Below, piece by piece: positions 36,724 through 45,453 of a stretch of DNA of 64,000 nucleotides; the first letter of the stretch is position 1; each line of letters begins with the position of its first letter. The position numbers and the translations under genes are program-made. The stretch comes from an uncultured Verrucomicrobiae bacterium (GTDB lineage Bacteria; Verrucomicrobiota; Verrucomicrobiia; Limisphaerales; AAA164-E04): positions 4,556,518-4,620,517 of the forward strand of contig OX638380.1 of assembly GCA_951813855.1 (NCBI GenBank), given 5' to 3'. The notes under the pieces were generated by a model. It did not search any database and had not been told where the DNA came from. It saw only the letters and a list, made by a program, of their open reading frames with translations.

Positions 36724-39510
36724 ATGACCAAGAAGGACAGCGTACTGAGCAGCTTGAAAATCCGTCAGGATTTTCTGGATTTTTTTCGGGACCGGCGGCA
36801 TGCGATCGTACCTTCGGCCAGTTTGTTGCCCACCGCTCCGAACTTGTTGTTCACCAACTCCGGGATGAATCAGTTCGTACCCATTTTTTTGGGCGAAACT
36901 GCTTGTCCCTATCGCCCGGGCCGGGCGGCCGATACCCAAAAATGCATCCGCGCCGGCGGCAAGCATAACGATCTGGACGATGTCGGTTGGGATACCTATC
37001 ACCATACCTTTTTCGAAATGTTGGGCAATTGGTCCTTCGGCGATTATTTCAAACGGGAGGCGATCGCTTGGGCCTGGGAATTGTTGACGGAAGGTTGGGG
37101 CTTTCCCCGGGAACGGCTTTACGCCACGGTTTATTCGCCTGACCGGGGCGATCCGTCGTGTTTCGACCAAGAGGCCTACGATTGCTGGGCCGAGATTTTT
37201 TCCCGGGCCGGATTGGATCCGATGATTCACATTCAGCGCGGCGACAAGAAGGACAACTTTTGGATGATGGGCGATACGGGCCCCTGCGGCCCCTGCTCGG
37301 AGTTGCATGCGGACCTGACGCAACAAGGCGATACCAAGGGGGTGCTGGTCAATCAATCCAGTTCGGAATGTATCGAGATTTGGAACTTGGTGTTTATCCA
37401 ATACAACGCCAATCCTGACGGCACCCTCACCAATTTACCGGAACGTCATGTCGATACCGGGATGGGATTCGAAAGGGTCGTCAGCATTATCCAGAACACC
37501 CAGGGATTTCGGGATTTCGGTACGGGAATTTCCAATTACGAGACCGACGTGTTCTTTCCCTTGTTCGAAGAATTGCAACACTTGTCGGGCCTCCGCTACC
37601 GCTCGACCTTGCCGACCGGTTCGCGAGCTTCCTTGTCCGAGCAGGAAAGAATCGATGTCGCCTTCCGGGTCATCGCCGATCATGTGCGCACCCTCAGCTT
37701 CGCGATCGCCGACGGCATCGAACCCGGCAAAACGGATCGGAATTACGTATTGCGGCGGATCCTTCGGCGGGCAGTTCGTCAGGGTCACAACAGCCTGAAG
37801 CTGAGCAAACCCTTTCTTTACCGGTTGGTGAACGTATTGGATCAGACCATGGGCGACATTTTTCCCGAAGTGCGGGTCCAACAGCAAAAGATCAAAGACG
37901 TCATCCAGGAGGAAGAAGAGAGTTATGGGCACACGCTGGATCGAGGCGTTTCGCTCTTTCAAGATCATCTTAAGATTTTTCAAGCCTACGAAAAGAACGC
38001 CGGCCAGGGCCGGGCCTTGCCCGGCGAGTTAGCGTTCGAACTCTACGATACCCATGGCATACCCTTGGATTTGACTGTTCAGATGGCGACGCAACGGGGC
38101 TTTAGCGGAGTGGATACCGTACGGTTCGAAGAGCTGATGGAGGAGCAACGTCAACGGGCTCGGGCGGCTCGCAAGAACAAGACCATCGAAGTTTCGGACC
38201 TGAAATCCCAAGCTGAGACTCGTTTTTGCGGATACGAACGGTTTGACTGCGAAAGCGTCATACTGGACATGGTCAAGCTGGAGGATTATCAGGCCGTGTT
38301 GTTGGAAGTCACTCCCTTTTATCCGGAGATGGGCGGCCAGGTCGGCGATACCGGCACGCTTCAGGTGGATGGGGTCGATTGGAAAATTACCGACACCAAA
38401 AAGATCGGAAACGTCGTGCTGCATCGTCTTTCCGGAGTTCCGGGCCGGTTGGAATCAGACTTGCCGGTGAAGGCTAGAGTCGATGCCGGCCGGAGGCTCG
38501 CGATTCAAAGGCATCATACGGCGACTCATCTTTTTCATTGGGCTCTGCGGGAGGTGGTCGGCCGGGAAGCGCAGCAAATGGGGTCTTATGTCGGACCGGA
38601 TAAATTCACGTTCGATTTCAACGCTTCGTCGTTGACCTCGGAGCAATTGAACGACATTGAACGCTTGGTCAACGAGCGCATCTTGGCTAACGAGCCGGTT
38701 CACTGGATCGAACTGGACCGAGCTCAAGTCGAACGCCGCGAGGACATCTTGCAAATCTTCGGCGAAAAGTATTTCGAGCGAGTGAGAGTCGTGCAGATCG
38801 GAGGATCTCGAGACGAACTCGACGGGTTTTCGATGGAGTTATGCGGCGGCACTCACGTGCGGGCTACCGGGGAGATCGGTTCATTCAAATTGCGGAGCGA
38901 AGCGGCGGTCGCCGCCGGCGTGAGGCGAGTCGAAGCCGTGGCGGGAGCGGTGGCCTGGCGGCAGGCGGGTGACCACGAAAGCTTGCTTCGCCGCTTGAGC
39001 GAACGGCTTCATACTCCTGTCGAAGATTTGGAAAAGAAGGTGGCCCGGATCATGGAAGAGCGCAAAGGCTTGGAAAAGCAACTGGAGCAGTTGCAGGGCC
39101 ATTTGGCGAGTGATCGTGCCCGGGCGCTTCTCGATCGCGTCACGGAGATCCCGGCGTCCGGCGACCGGCCGGCGATTCCCTTGATCGCGGCCAACTTGGG
39201 TTCGGTAGCCGCCAAGGTCGTTCAGGACGTCGCCCAACACGTCAAGTCGGACTTTTCCGGCGTCGTCGTTCTCGGCGGCGCGAGCGGCGGCTCGGCCACG
39301 CTGATTTCCTTGATCGCTGCCGAATACGTCCCTTACGTTCGGGCGAACGACTTGATTCGCGGGATCGTCGAGGACATCGACGGGAAGGGCGGGGGGCGTC
39401 CCGATTTCGCGCGGGGAGGCGGGAAAAATCCCGAAGGGTTGGACCGGGCGCTGGCTCGGGTCGAACCCTGGATTTCGGCCTTGGAACATTCGCCGGTCCT
39501 CGCAGGGTAA
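36724..39510 (+). CDS. alaS: Alanyl-tRNA synthetase
   Basis: The product is 928 residues from the ATG at 36724. A much longer frame runs back through the tRNA gene, but the conserved N-terminus begins here (DSVLSSLKIRQDFLDFF). The class II aminoacylation domain has TNSGMNQFVPIFLG, KCIRAGGKHNDLDDVG, HHTFFEMLGNWSFGDYF, GDTGPCGPCSE and MGFERV. The editing domain has the zinc ligands HHTATHL and CGGTHV, so mischarged Ser/Gly tRNA-Ala should be cleared. The C-Ala/DHHA1 domain ends with GGGRPDFARGGG. It charges tRNA-Ala; the cognate tRNA gene with its G3:U70 pair lies just upstream. The length is slightly above the usual 870-880. Confidence 0.97.
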   Translation: MTKKDSVLSSLKIRQDFLDFFRDRRHAIVPSASLLPTAPNLLFTNSGMNQFVPIFLGETACPYRPGRAADTQKCIRAGGKHNDLDDVGWDTYHHTFFEMLGNWSFGDYFKREAIAWAWELLTEGWGFPRERLYATVYSPDRGDPSCFDQEAYDCWAEIFSRAGLDPMIHIQRGDKKDNFWMMGDTGPCGPCSELHADLTQQGDTKGVLVNQSSSECIEIWNLVFIQYNANPDGTLTNLPERHVDTGMGFERVVSIIQNTQGFRDFGTGISNYETDVFFPLFEELQHLSGLRYRSTLPTGSRASLSEQERIDVAFRVIADHVRTLSFAIADGIEPGKTDRNYVLRRILRRAVRQGHNSLKLSKPFLYRLVNVLDQTMGDIFPEVRVQQQKIKDVIQEEEESYGHTLDRGVSLFQDHLKIFQAYEKNAGQGRALPGELAFELYDTHGIPLDLTVQMATQRGFSGVDTVRFEELMEEQRQRARAARKNKTIEVSDLKSQAETRFCGYERFDCESVILDMVKLEDYQAVLLEVTPFYPEMGGQVGDTGTLQVDGVDWKITDTKKIGNVVLHRLSGVPGRLESDLPVKARVDAGRRLAIQRHHTATHLFHWALREVVGREAQQMGSYVGPDKFTFDFNASSLTSEQLNDIERLVNERILANEPVHWIELDRAQVERREDILQIFGEKYFERVRVVQIGGSRDELDGFSMELCGGTHVRATGEIGSFKLRSEAAVAAGVRRVEAVAGAVAWRQAGDHESLLRRLSERLHTPVEDLEKKVARIMEERKGLEKQLEQLQGHLASDRARALLDRVTEIPASGDRPAIPLIAANLGSVAAKVVQDVAQHVKSDFSGVVVLGGASGGSATLISLIAAEYVPYVRANDLIRGIVEDIDGKGGGRPDFARGGGKNPEGLDRALARVEPWISALEHSPVLAG

Positions 39511-39538
39511 GAGATACGTTTTCGTTGGAAGATCAACC

Positions 39539-40750
39539 ATGAGGAATACGGCCAGCCAGCGGTTTCATTCCATCGAAGAAATTCTCGACGACATTCGTTT
39601 CGGGAAAATGGTCGTGATGGTCGACGACGCCGATCGGGAAAACGAAGGCGACTTGATTATGGCGGCCGAAAAAGTCACGCCTCAGGCGATCAATTTCATG
39701 GCCCGCTACGGGCGCGGTTTGATTTGTTGCCCGACGACCCAGGAACGGCTGCGGCAACTCGGCATCGAAGAGATGGTGACTCGCAACCGGGATTCGTTCC
39801 GGACGGATTTTCAGGTGAGCGTGGACGCATCCCGGGGAATTTCCACCGGCATTAGCGCTATCGACCGAGCCAAAACGATCGGCGTGATGGCCGATCCGGC
39901 CAGCGTGGCCGATGATTTGGCGCAACCCGGACACGTGTTTCCCTTGCGAGCTCGGGAGGGAGGCGTGCTGCAGCGCGCCGGTCATACCGAGGCGGCCGTG
40001 GATCTGGCTCGGCTGGCTGGCTGCCGCCCGGTCACGGTCATTTGCGAGATCATGAACGATGAAGGCTATATGGCTCGGCTGCCGGAACTTAGGGAATTCG
40101 CCAAGGAGCATGGACTGAAAATCTGTTCTATTGAACGATTGATCGAATACCGGCGGCAACGAGAACGGCTGATAGAAAAAATCGAAGAGGTGGACTTGCC
40201 TACCAAATACGGCTCCTTCCGGCTGCATCTCTATAAATCTTCGGTTGACGACATCAATCATTTGGCCTTGACGTGCGGGAAAATCGCAGATCAGGAAACC
40301 TTGCTGGTTCGAGTGCACAGCGAGTGCCTGACCGGGGATATTTTCCATTCTCTGCGATGCGATTGCGGCGAGCAATTGCATATGGCGATGCAGACGATCT
40401 CGAACAACGGCAGAGGCGTCTTGTTGTACATGCGGCAGGAAGGCCGAGGCATCGGATTGACCGCCAAGATTCGGGCTTACAAGTTGCAGGAACAGGGCTA
40501 CGACACGGTCGAGGCCAATCTCAAGCTAGGGTATAAATCCGATTTGCGGGAATATGGGATCGGCGCTCAGATCCTGCTGGATTTGGGAGTGCGCAAGATT
40601 CGGCTCCTGACCAACAACCCTAAAAAGGTCGTCGGCCTGGACGGCTATGGCCTGGAGATCGTCGAGCAATTGCCAATTACCGCCTGCGCCAATCCTCACA
40701 ACCGACGGTACCTCTCGACGAAGAAAGACAAGATGGGACACTTGATCTGA
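39539..40750 (+). CDS. ribBA: Bifunctional 3,4-dihydroxy-2-butanone-4-phosphate synthase / GTP cyclohydrolase II
   Basis: The 403-residue enzyme provides both entry reactions of riboflavin synthesis in the cytoplasm. The RibB half (about residues 10-205) converts ribulose 5-phosphate and shows DDADRENEGDLIMAAE, GRGLICCPTT and LRAREGGVLQRAGHTEAAVDL. The RibA half (about 215-403) opens GTP and shows RVHSECLTGDIFHSLRCDCG with the three zinc cysteines, RQEGRGIGL, and LTNNPKKVVGLDGYGL. All expected motifs are present, so both activities are likely. It starts 28 bp after alaS stops and is probably co-transcribed with it. Confidence 0.97.
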   Translation: MRNTASQRFHSIEEILDDIRFGKMVVMVDDADRENEGDLIMAAEKVTPQAINFMARYGRGLICCPTTQERLRQLGIEEMVTRNRDSFRTDFQVSVDASRGISTGISAIDRAKTIGVMADPASVADDLAQPGHVFPLRAREGGVLQRAGHTEAAVDLARLAGCRPVTVICEIMNDEGYMARLPELREFAKEHGLKICSIERLIEYRRQRERLIEKIEEVDLPTKYGSFRLHLYKSSVDDINHLALTCGKIADQETLLVRVHSECLTGDIFHSLRCDCGEQLHMAMQTISNNGRGVLLYMRQEGRGIGLTAKIRAYKLQEQGYDTVEANLKLGYKSDLREYGIGAQILLDLGVRKIRLLTNNPKKVVGLDGYGLEIVEQLPITACANPHNRRYLSTKKDKMGHLI

Positions 40751-41311
40751 GGCCCCGTGGCGTCCCGGAGACGGCATGGGCGGGACTGTCGGGGTGGTGT
40801 TTCAAATTCTTATGAGTCGAATCTCCCGGATTATTTTTAACCAAAACAGGAGGAGGACTCGGTTCGTGAGGCGGCGGTCGATAATCGGCCTGAAATGGCG
40901 ACGATAGGTCAGGACCTCAAGGCCAGGGCCGCTTGGTTTTCAATGCGTGAAGTTTTGCAACTGCCTACGTTCCGGAGTCTCAACCCCACTTTAATCGTGA
41001 CGAACCGAAGATTGTCGACCTATCCGAAAGCTGAAAGCGGGGACGTATAGAGCCGACGCCCAGCGGTCTCCGAAAGGCATTCCGACCGGGACGACTATCA
41101 GGCGAGAGCGCCGATGTGGCCGTCAGCGACCAGATCGCACCGACCGCCGGCCTCGACGATCCGGACCATGACCCGACGCTCGGCCCGTTCATCGGTACAT
41201 TCGGAAATCTCGGCGCCGAGTTTACGACCGCCCCATACCAGCGCGCCGATCATTGTCATGTTGATGATTTTCTTGAGTTAAATCTCACACGAACACTGGC
41301 TTTTCTCTCGC
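40751..41311. other. Intergenic relic DNA left of the Tn5-type element
   Basis: No gene is visible in 561 bp. The block CCCGGATTATT (40826-40836, the reverse of AATAATCCGGG) and a GCAACTGCCTACG block near 40958-40970 match transposon-end sequences elsewhere in the window, so old mobile DNA is present here. The region also contains whatever terminates ribBA transcription, which I could not identify. Confidence 0.45.
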
Positions 41312-43768
41312 CTAGCTCTACCGAGTAGACATAAAATTACATGGCAATGGCTTTTTTGCCTGCCTCAAAACCTGCCTTATACGCTGCTTCGTATACCTCG
41401 GCACACTTGGCGCCGTAGCCGTAGCGATGTCCCAAACTCGCTCCCGAAAGCTTCGTATAGCCATACCACATGATTTGATTTCCGGGTTCGGTATCATGCT
41501 TGCGACCGCGGTAGCCTCCCAGCTCGGCTACCAACCGAACCGCGTTGCCCAACTCATTCGGCAATTTCATCTTGAGTGCCAAGGCGTAGTGCTTTAGAAA
41601 ACTCAGTTCCTCATCGCTGAACATTAATTTCGGATCGCAATCAGGCACTTGGCGACCCAAGAGCGTCATCACCATGATACGCCAAGCGATCACGGCATTG
41701 ATCGCGATGGCTCGTTGTAATCTGCTGGCGGTACGGAACATTAAGTATTCGGCTTTGCATCCCGATTTGAGGACTCGAAAAAAATCCTCGATCCGCCAAC
41801 GTTGATTATAAAACCTCACCATTTCGGCGGCTTTTTCGGCATCTTTGACTTCCACGCTAGTCAATAAGTACCACTGGAGGGGTTTTTCCTCTTCGGGCGG
41901 GTCGGTTTCCTCGACATGAACGGCGGAGAGCCGGACCGGATCGGCCTGGGGATATGTTTTCGTCGCGGGCAGCGTCACGTGACAGAACCGCAACACGCAG
42001 CGCGCCACTCGCTTCTTCCGCGTTGGTCGAGCTGCCTTGCGGCTGGATTTCGGGCGTTCCGTCAGACCGTCGACTTCCAGGCTCAAATGATCCGCGGGCC
42101 GTTGCCGTTTGATAGTGACGAATAGTTTCGCTTCTTCAGGCTTTAATATTCGGTCGTGTCGGGCTCGCACCAGTAGTTCCGTTCGAGGGCGTTGACGCTG
42201 AGCGTGAAATAATTCGAACATGTCCGCCTCGCGATCGCACACCGAGATAACCTGCGTTCGGCGAGTCAGTTGACTCGCCGCGTCGGCGCAATCTTTCCAG
42301 CCAGCCAACCAACGTTGTGAGGCCAAGCGTTCTGATTGGGCGGCGACTTCGGGTGTCGGATCAAATCCCAAGCGCAACAGCCCCAAAGGCAGACCTTGAT
42401 CGGTGACCGCCAAAGTAGCGTGAAGATGCAGGCCGAAGGCCTTGGCCTGGGTTTGATTCTGCCCGATAAGGCTTAAGTCTTCGCACCCGGGGCGAGTGGT
42501 GAAATTGAAATCGGTGCCGTCTTGAATCGCCAGCACCGTCTTTTGACCGCGCATGCGTCGCAGGCTGCGTTCCCGATGTGGCGCCAAGATGTTGGTCACC
42601 GTGACCTCCGAGGTCTCCGGTTGCTCAATCAAACGATAATAGCCGCAGATCGCCGCTTCGTCGCTCTGGTCGTTGGCATTGATGGCTCGCCCCGGATACT
42701 CCGCCAGCAGCGAAGCGCTTTTGATCAGTCGGGCTGTCAAGCGCTGATCCCCCAACCTGGCTTCTCCAAACTCATTCGCGGCCCATTCTTCTGAATTCAG
42801 TCCCGCTCCGATCGGCAGCGTGGCCGCCAGCTCAACCCGGGGAACTCCCAGGCGCCGGCGCCAATCGCGCCGCAAGGGTCTCACGAATATCCGCTTGACC
42901 GTTTTTTGGCGAAGGTTTTTTCGATCCTGCCGTCCTCGCCCGGCCGTCTTCCCGACCAAGATGAAATTAGCGGCCTTGAGACAGGTTCCTTGGTAACCCT
43001 CGTCCAGATAGGTTTCCACCAGCCAAGGTTCTTGATTGTAGCGGGTTTGGAATTCCTCGGGTAGCCGGCGCAGCAGAGTTCCTAGCAGGTGACTCGCCAG
43101 ATTCCGGCAGCGGACCCTGGAGCGGATCAAGAATCGATTCAGGCAAACCATTCGATCAAGCTGAGCCTTTCGCACCGACTCCGACCAGGCGATCCAGTGA
43201 TCCCGCGCCCGAACTTTCAAGGCCGCGGCGGCAAAGCCGGCGGCCCCCAAATAGCCATGCTCCGAATGGAACAGATAGCGCAGTTGCTGACCGGCGAAAG
43301 TCGCGATCCCCTGGGGATGCTCTCGAGCGATCAGGGTGTTCCAAATGGCTCGATCCTCCGAAGTTTTAACCCAGATAATATTGAGATTCCGAACGGCCTT
43401 CAACTTGTCCGGAACCGCTTCGGGTTCCGGAATCGCCTGAGCTAACAAGCGCGGCCCCGAGGACTTCACCGACGGCTGAGCGTCCGGCAATCGGATCTCC
43501 GGGTGGTTCGACGCCAACGTTCTCAGCACCTTCAAACAACCGGCGACCTGAAGCCGGCCACCTTGATTTCTAAAATCGAAAGTTTCGCAAACCCGGCGTC
43601 CGAAAGCATTCCGGCTCGTGAAAGTTTCAGCCGCTAAGAGGCCAATGATCTTTGATTGCGCCTCGGCGGTTTTCAAAACCAGATTGATGTTCCCTCGTTT
43701 CACACCCCGAAATTACTCGAAGTGAATCCCATTGTCCAGATCTTTTTTTATCTACACGGTAGGCCTAG
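41312..43768 (-). mobile_element. Tn5-type insertion sequence with DUF4338-transposase gene
   Basis: The element is about 2.46 kb. Its ends are imperfect inverted repeats: CTAGCTCTACCGAGTAGA at 41312-41329 and, reversed, CTAGGCCTACCGTGTAGA at 43751-43768. One gene, reading leftward, encodes the transposase. Flanking target duplications could not be recognised because a third similar end starts directly at the right border. A deleted copy of the same element (last 220 bp plus right end) is at 17440-17685. Confidence 0.75.
41337..43703 (-). CDS. Tn5-type (IS4 family) transposase with N-terminal DruA-like DUF4338 domain
   Basis: The 788-residue protein has two parts. Residues about 25-260 match DUF4338, the family that includes DruA of the Druantia antiphage system (SEHGYLGAAGF at 147-157, FLIRSRVRCRNLASHLLG, ETYLDEGYQGTCLKAAN). 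Residues about 303-788 are a Tn5-like transposase. The DNA-binding segment is EEWAANEFGEARLGDQRLT, the first Asp lies in QDGTDFNF (395-398), the second is Asp490 in VCDREADMF, and the Y-R-E-K signature is Tyr632, Arg635, Glu639, Lys646. All catalytic residues are present, so it may be active. The start is GTG at 43703. The DUF4338 part is a known rider on such transposases; its role in transposition is not clear. Confidence 0.88.
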   Translation of the reverse strand: MKRGNINLVLKTAEAQSKIIGLLAAETFTSRNAFGRRVCETFDFRNQGGRLQVAGCLKVLRTLASNHPEIRLPDAQPSVKSSGPRLLAQAIPEPEAVPDKLKAVRNLNIIWVKTSEDRAIWNTLIAREHPQGIATFAGQQLRYLFHSEHGYLGAAGFAAAALKVRARDHWIAWSESVRKAQLDRMVCLNRFLIRSRVRCRNLASHLLGTLLRRLPEEFQTRYNQEPWLVETYLDEGYQGTCLKAANFILVGKTAGRGRQDRKNLRQKTVKRIFVRPLRRDWRRRLGVPRVELAATLPIGAGLNSEEWAANEFGEARLGDQRLTARLIKSASLLAEYPGRAINANDQSDEAAICGYYRLIEQPETSEVTVTNILAPHRERSLRRMRGQKTVLAIQDGTDFNFTTRPGCEDLSLIGQNQTQAKAFGLHLHATLAVTDQGLPLGLLRLGFDPTPEVAAQSERLASQRWLAGWKDCADAASQLTRRTQVISVCDREADMFELFHAQRQRPRTELLVRARHDRILKPEEAKLFVTIKRQRPADHLSLEVDGLTERPKSSRKAARPTRKKRVARCVLRFCHVTLPATKTYPQADPVRLSAVHVEETDPPEEEKPLQWYLLTSVEVKDAEKAAEMVRFYNQRWRIEDFFRVLKSGCKAEYLMFRTASRLQRAIAINAVIAWRIMVMTLLGRQVPDCDPKLMFSDEELSFLKHYALALKMKLPNELGNAVRLVAELGGYRGRKHDTEPGNQIMWYGYTKLSGASLGHRYGYGAKCAEVYEAAYKAGFEAGKKAIAM

Positions 43769-43782
43769 CTCTACCGTCTAAT
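43751..43782. repeat. Two IS ends placed head to head
   Basis: The right terminal repeat of the Tn5-type element (ending at 43768) shares its CTAG with a second repeat reading rightward from 43765 (CTAGCTCTACCGTCTA). The latter resembles the element's own left end. This suggests another copy, now lost, once abutted it on the right, or that two elements share a junction. Confidence 0.6.
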
Positions 43783-44436
43783 GAAAAAAAAGGGGAATAT
43801 ATACTTAACTACCCGTTCGAGATTCACAAGGTGGCCGGCCGCGAATACACTCGCGACGAACATGCCAATATTTCGCTGCGAATTCTTGTCCTGAACGGCC
43901 GATGGACGGATATTCGCTCCGAAGACTGGTGCTGGGACTTGCCGCGGCGTTATTCCGGGCCGTGATCAAAGACCTCGCGCGGCAGACGTGTCGGGTATTT
44001 GCCCCCGGCGAGCGAGGACGGCCTGGTTCGAGCGGCGCCGGGCTTTCTGATCCGCCACTTCCGATCCGCCGCTTCGGCCGGAAAATGCCGCCGCCCCGGA
44101 TCGAGTTGTTCTTCGCCCAATCGGAGGATCCGGTTTTCATATTGGAGACGGGGGCGGAAGGATGCGGATACTCGCACTCCAGAGTAAATTGATAAATTCC
44201 GTCGATCTATTACGCGGCGAATCTTCGCCTGTCGTAACGATATCGAAGCGATCCGGAGCATCGAAAATTTCTGGATGGTCACGGTCGGCAATCTGGGAGT
44301 TGGAAGGCGGGACCGGAAACCAGCCTGCCGTTCGCGGGAAGCGATGTTTTTCCGGCAAGGTCCGGGGAAAATTTTGGGGATTATATCCCTATCTACCCAA
44401 AAGAGCCGGTGCCGGACCGGCCTGAACTGGTATCAG
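43769..44436. other. Relic DNA between the Tn5-type element and the CoiA-like gene
   Basis: No gene can be supported in 668 bp. A 77-codon plus-strand frame (43732-43965) starts inside the IS end, and its later part (FEIHKVAGREYTRDEHANIS) looks protein-like but matches nothing I know. Composition rises to GC-rich after about 43830. This may be the remains of a gene cut by the transposon. Confidence 0.4.
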
Positions 44437-45387
44437 TCATCGTGCCCGCATCTTCCCGGCGAGCCAGCGATTGAGGGCGTTTATCGGATTATCTTCCTCG
44501 GGATGTTCAAACGCCTCTGGCGGCGGGCGCAAGGCGCCGGGGAGGGTTGGTCGTGGTCGTCGAAGTGCGCGGAAGCCGTCGCAGATCACCCCTGCCCGCT
44601 CGCTCGGTTCGGCGAGCAAATGCTCGCAGCCGATGCAGTCGTGGATCACATTGGCGTACGCCTTCCCCTTCCAGCGTCTTGCCGGAATTGGGCATCCGTC
44701 AACGTGCATTGCGAACCCACGATACACCGTTTCAAGCAGCGTGGCTTCGGCTAGCATTTTGTTGCGAACTTCGTTGGCGCGCACGTTGTGAAGCCAGCGC
44801 TTCTGTGTGCTGCCGTCGACCACGATCTTTTCGATTTCCTCACGGCGGAGGTCGTACGACGCCTCGGAAAGGTCTATCTCGATACACGACAGCCCCAGTT
44901 CCCTGATTTTCGTCAACTTCGCGCCGTCAACTCCGGATGTGACGGTCACTTCGACAAAAAGTCGGCGGCCGCTCACCTCGACGATAACGTCTGGGATGAT
45001 CGATCCAGTTTTCCGCTCCATCACCGCCGATGCGATCGCATAACGCTGTTGCGGGGCAATCTCGATTCTCGGAAGGCCGTAGGAGGCGTTCATCGCCACT
45101 TCCGGCAATACGATCTCCTTGCGCTTCGCGAGGATGTCCTTTGCCGCGAGGTGCAGTGCCGTTTCCGCGGCGCGCTGGCATTCGTCGCCGCTTGCGTGCG
45201 CGAAGTGGTGTTCCTTGATTCTCCCTTGCCGCGCCACGAGGGATCCGTCGCACACCGGACATGTGCAAGCGCATTTGAGTCCGTTCCTCACTTCGGAAAT
45301 GTGCGCGGGTTCTCCGTTCGCGGCGACGCCCCACCTCATCAGGGAGACATGGCGTCCAGCACGATCCGGTAAGCCCCGCGACTTCAT
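44437..45387 (-). CDS. CoiA-like protein (zinc-binding N-terminus plus PD-(D/E)XK nuclease fold)
   Basis: The protein is about 316 residues. The N-terminus has closely spaced cysteines (LKCACTCPVCDGSLVA) and HHFAHASGDEC, the zinc-ribbon and His pattern of CoiA-family proteins. A nuclease-like core follows: IIPDVIVEVS with the Asp, then LFVEVTVT with the Glu. This is a PD-(D/E)XK arrangement in which the usual Lys is Thr. CoiA is a competence-induced protein acting on incoming DNA; homologues outside competent bacteria are of unknown role. The start is ATG at 45387, directly after an in-frame GTG at 45390; no ribosome site is obvious. It lies 66 bp downstream of the large winged-helix/GIY-YIG gene on the same strand, so the two are probably co-expressed. 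Confidence 0.72.
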   Translation of the reverse strand: MKSRGLPDRAGRHVSLMRWGVAANGEPAHISEVRNGLKCACTCPVCDGSLVARQGRIKEHHFAHASGDECQRAAETALHLAAKDILAKRKEIVLPEVAMNASYGLPRIEIAPQQRYAIASAVMERKTGSIIPDVIVEVSGRRLFVEVTVTSGVDGAKLTKIRELGLSCIEIDLSEASYDLRREEIEKIVVDGSTQKRWLHNVRANEVRNKMLAEATLLETVYRGFAMHVDGCPIPARRWKGKAYANVIHDCIGCEHLLAEPSERAGVICDGFRALRRPRPTLPGALRPPPEAFEHPEEDNPINALNRWLAGKMRAR

Positions 45388-45453
45388 CACGCGCCAGCAA
45401 CGGCTGTTTTGGAATTATTAGACATATATACAGGCCTTTCTTCCACTTTGATT

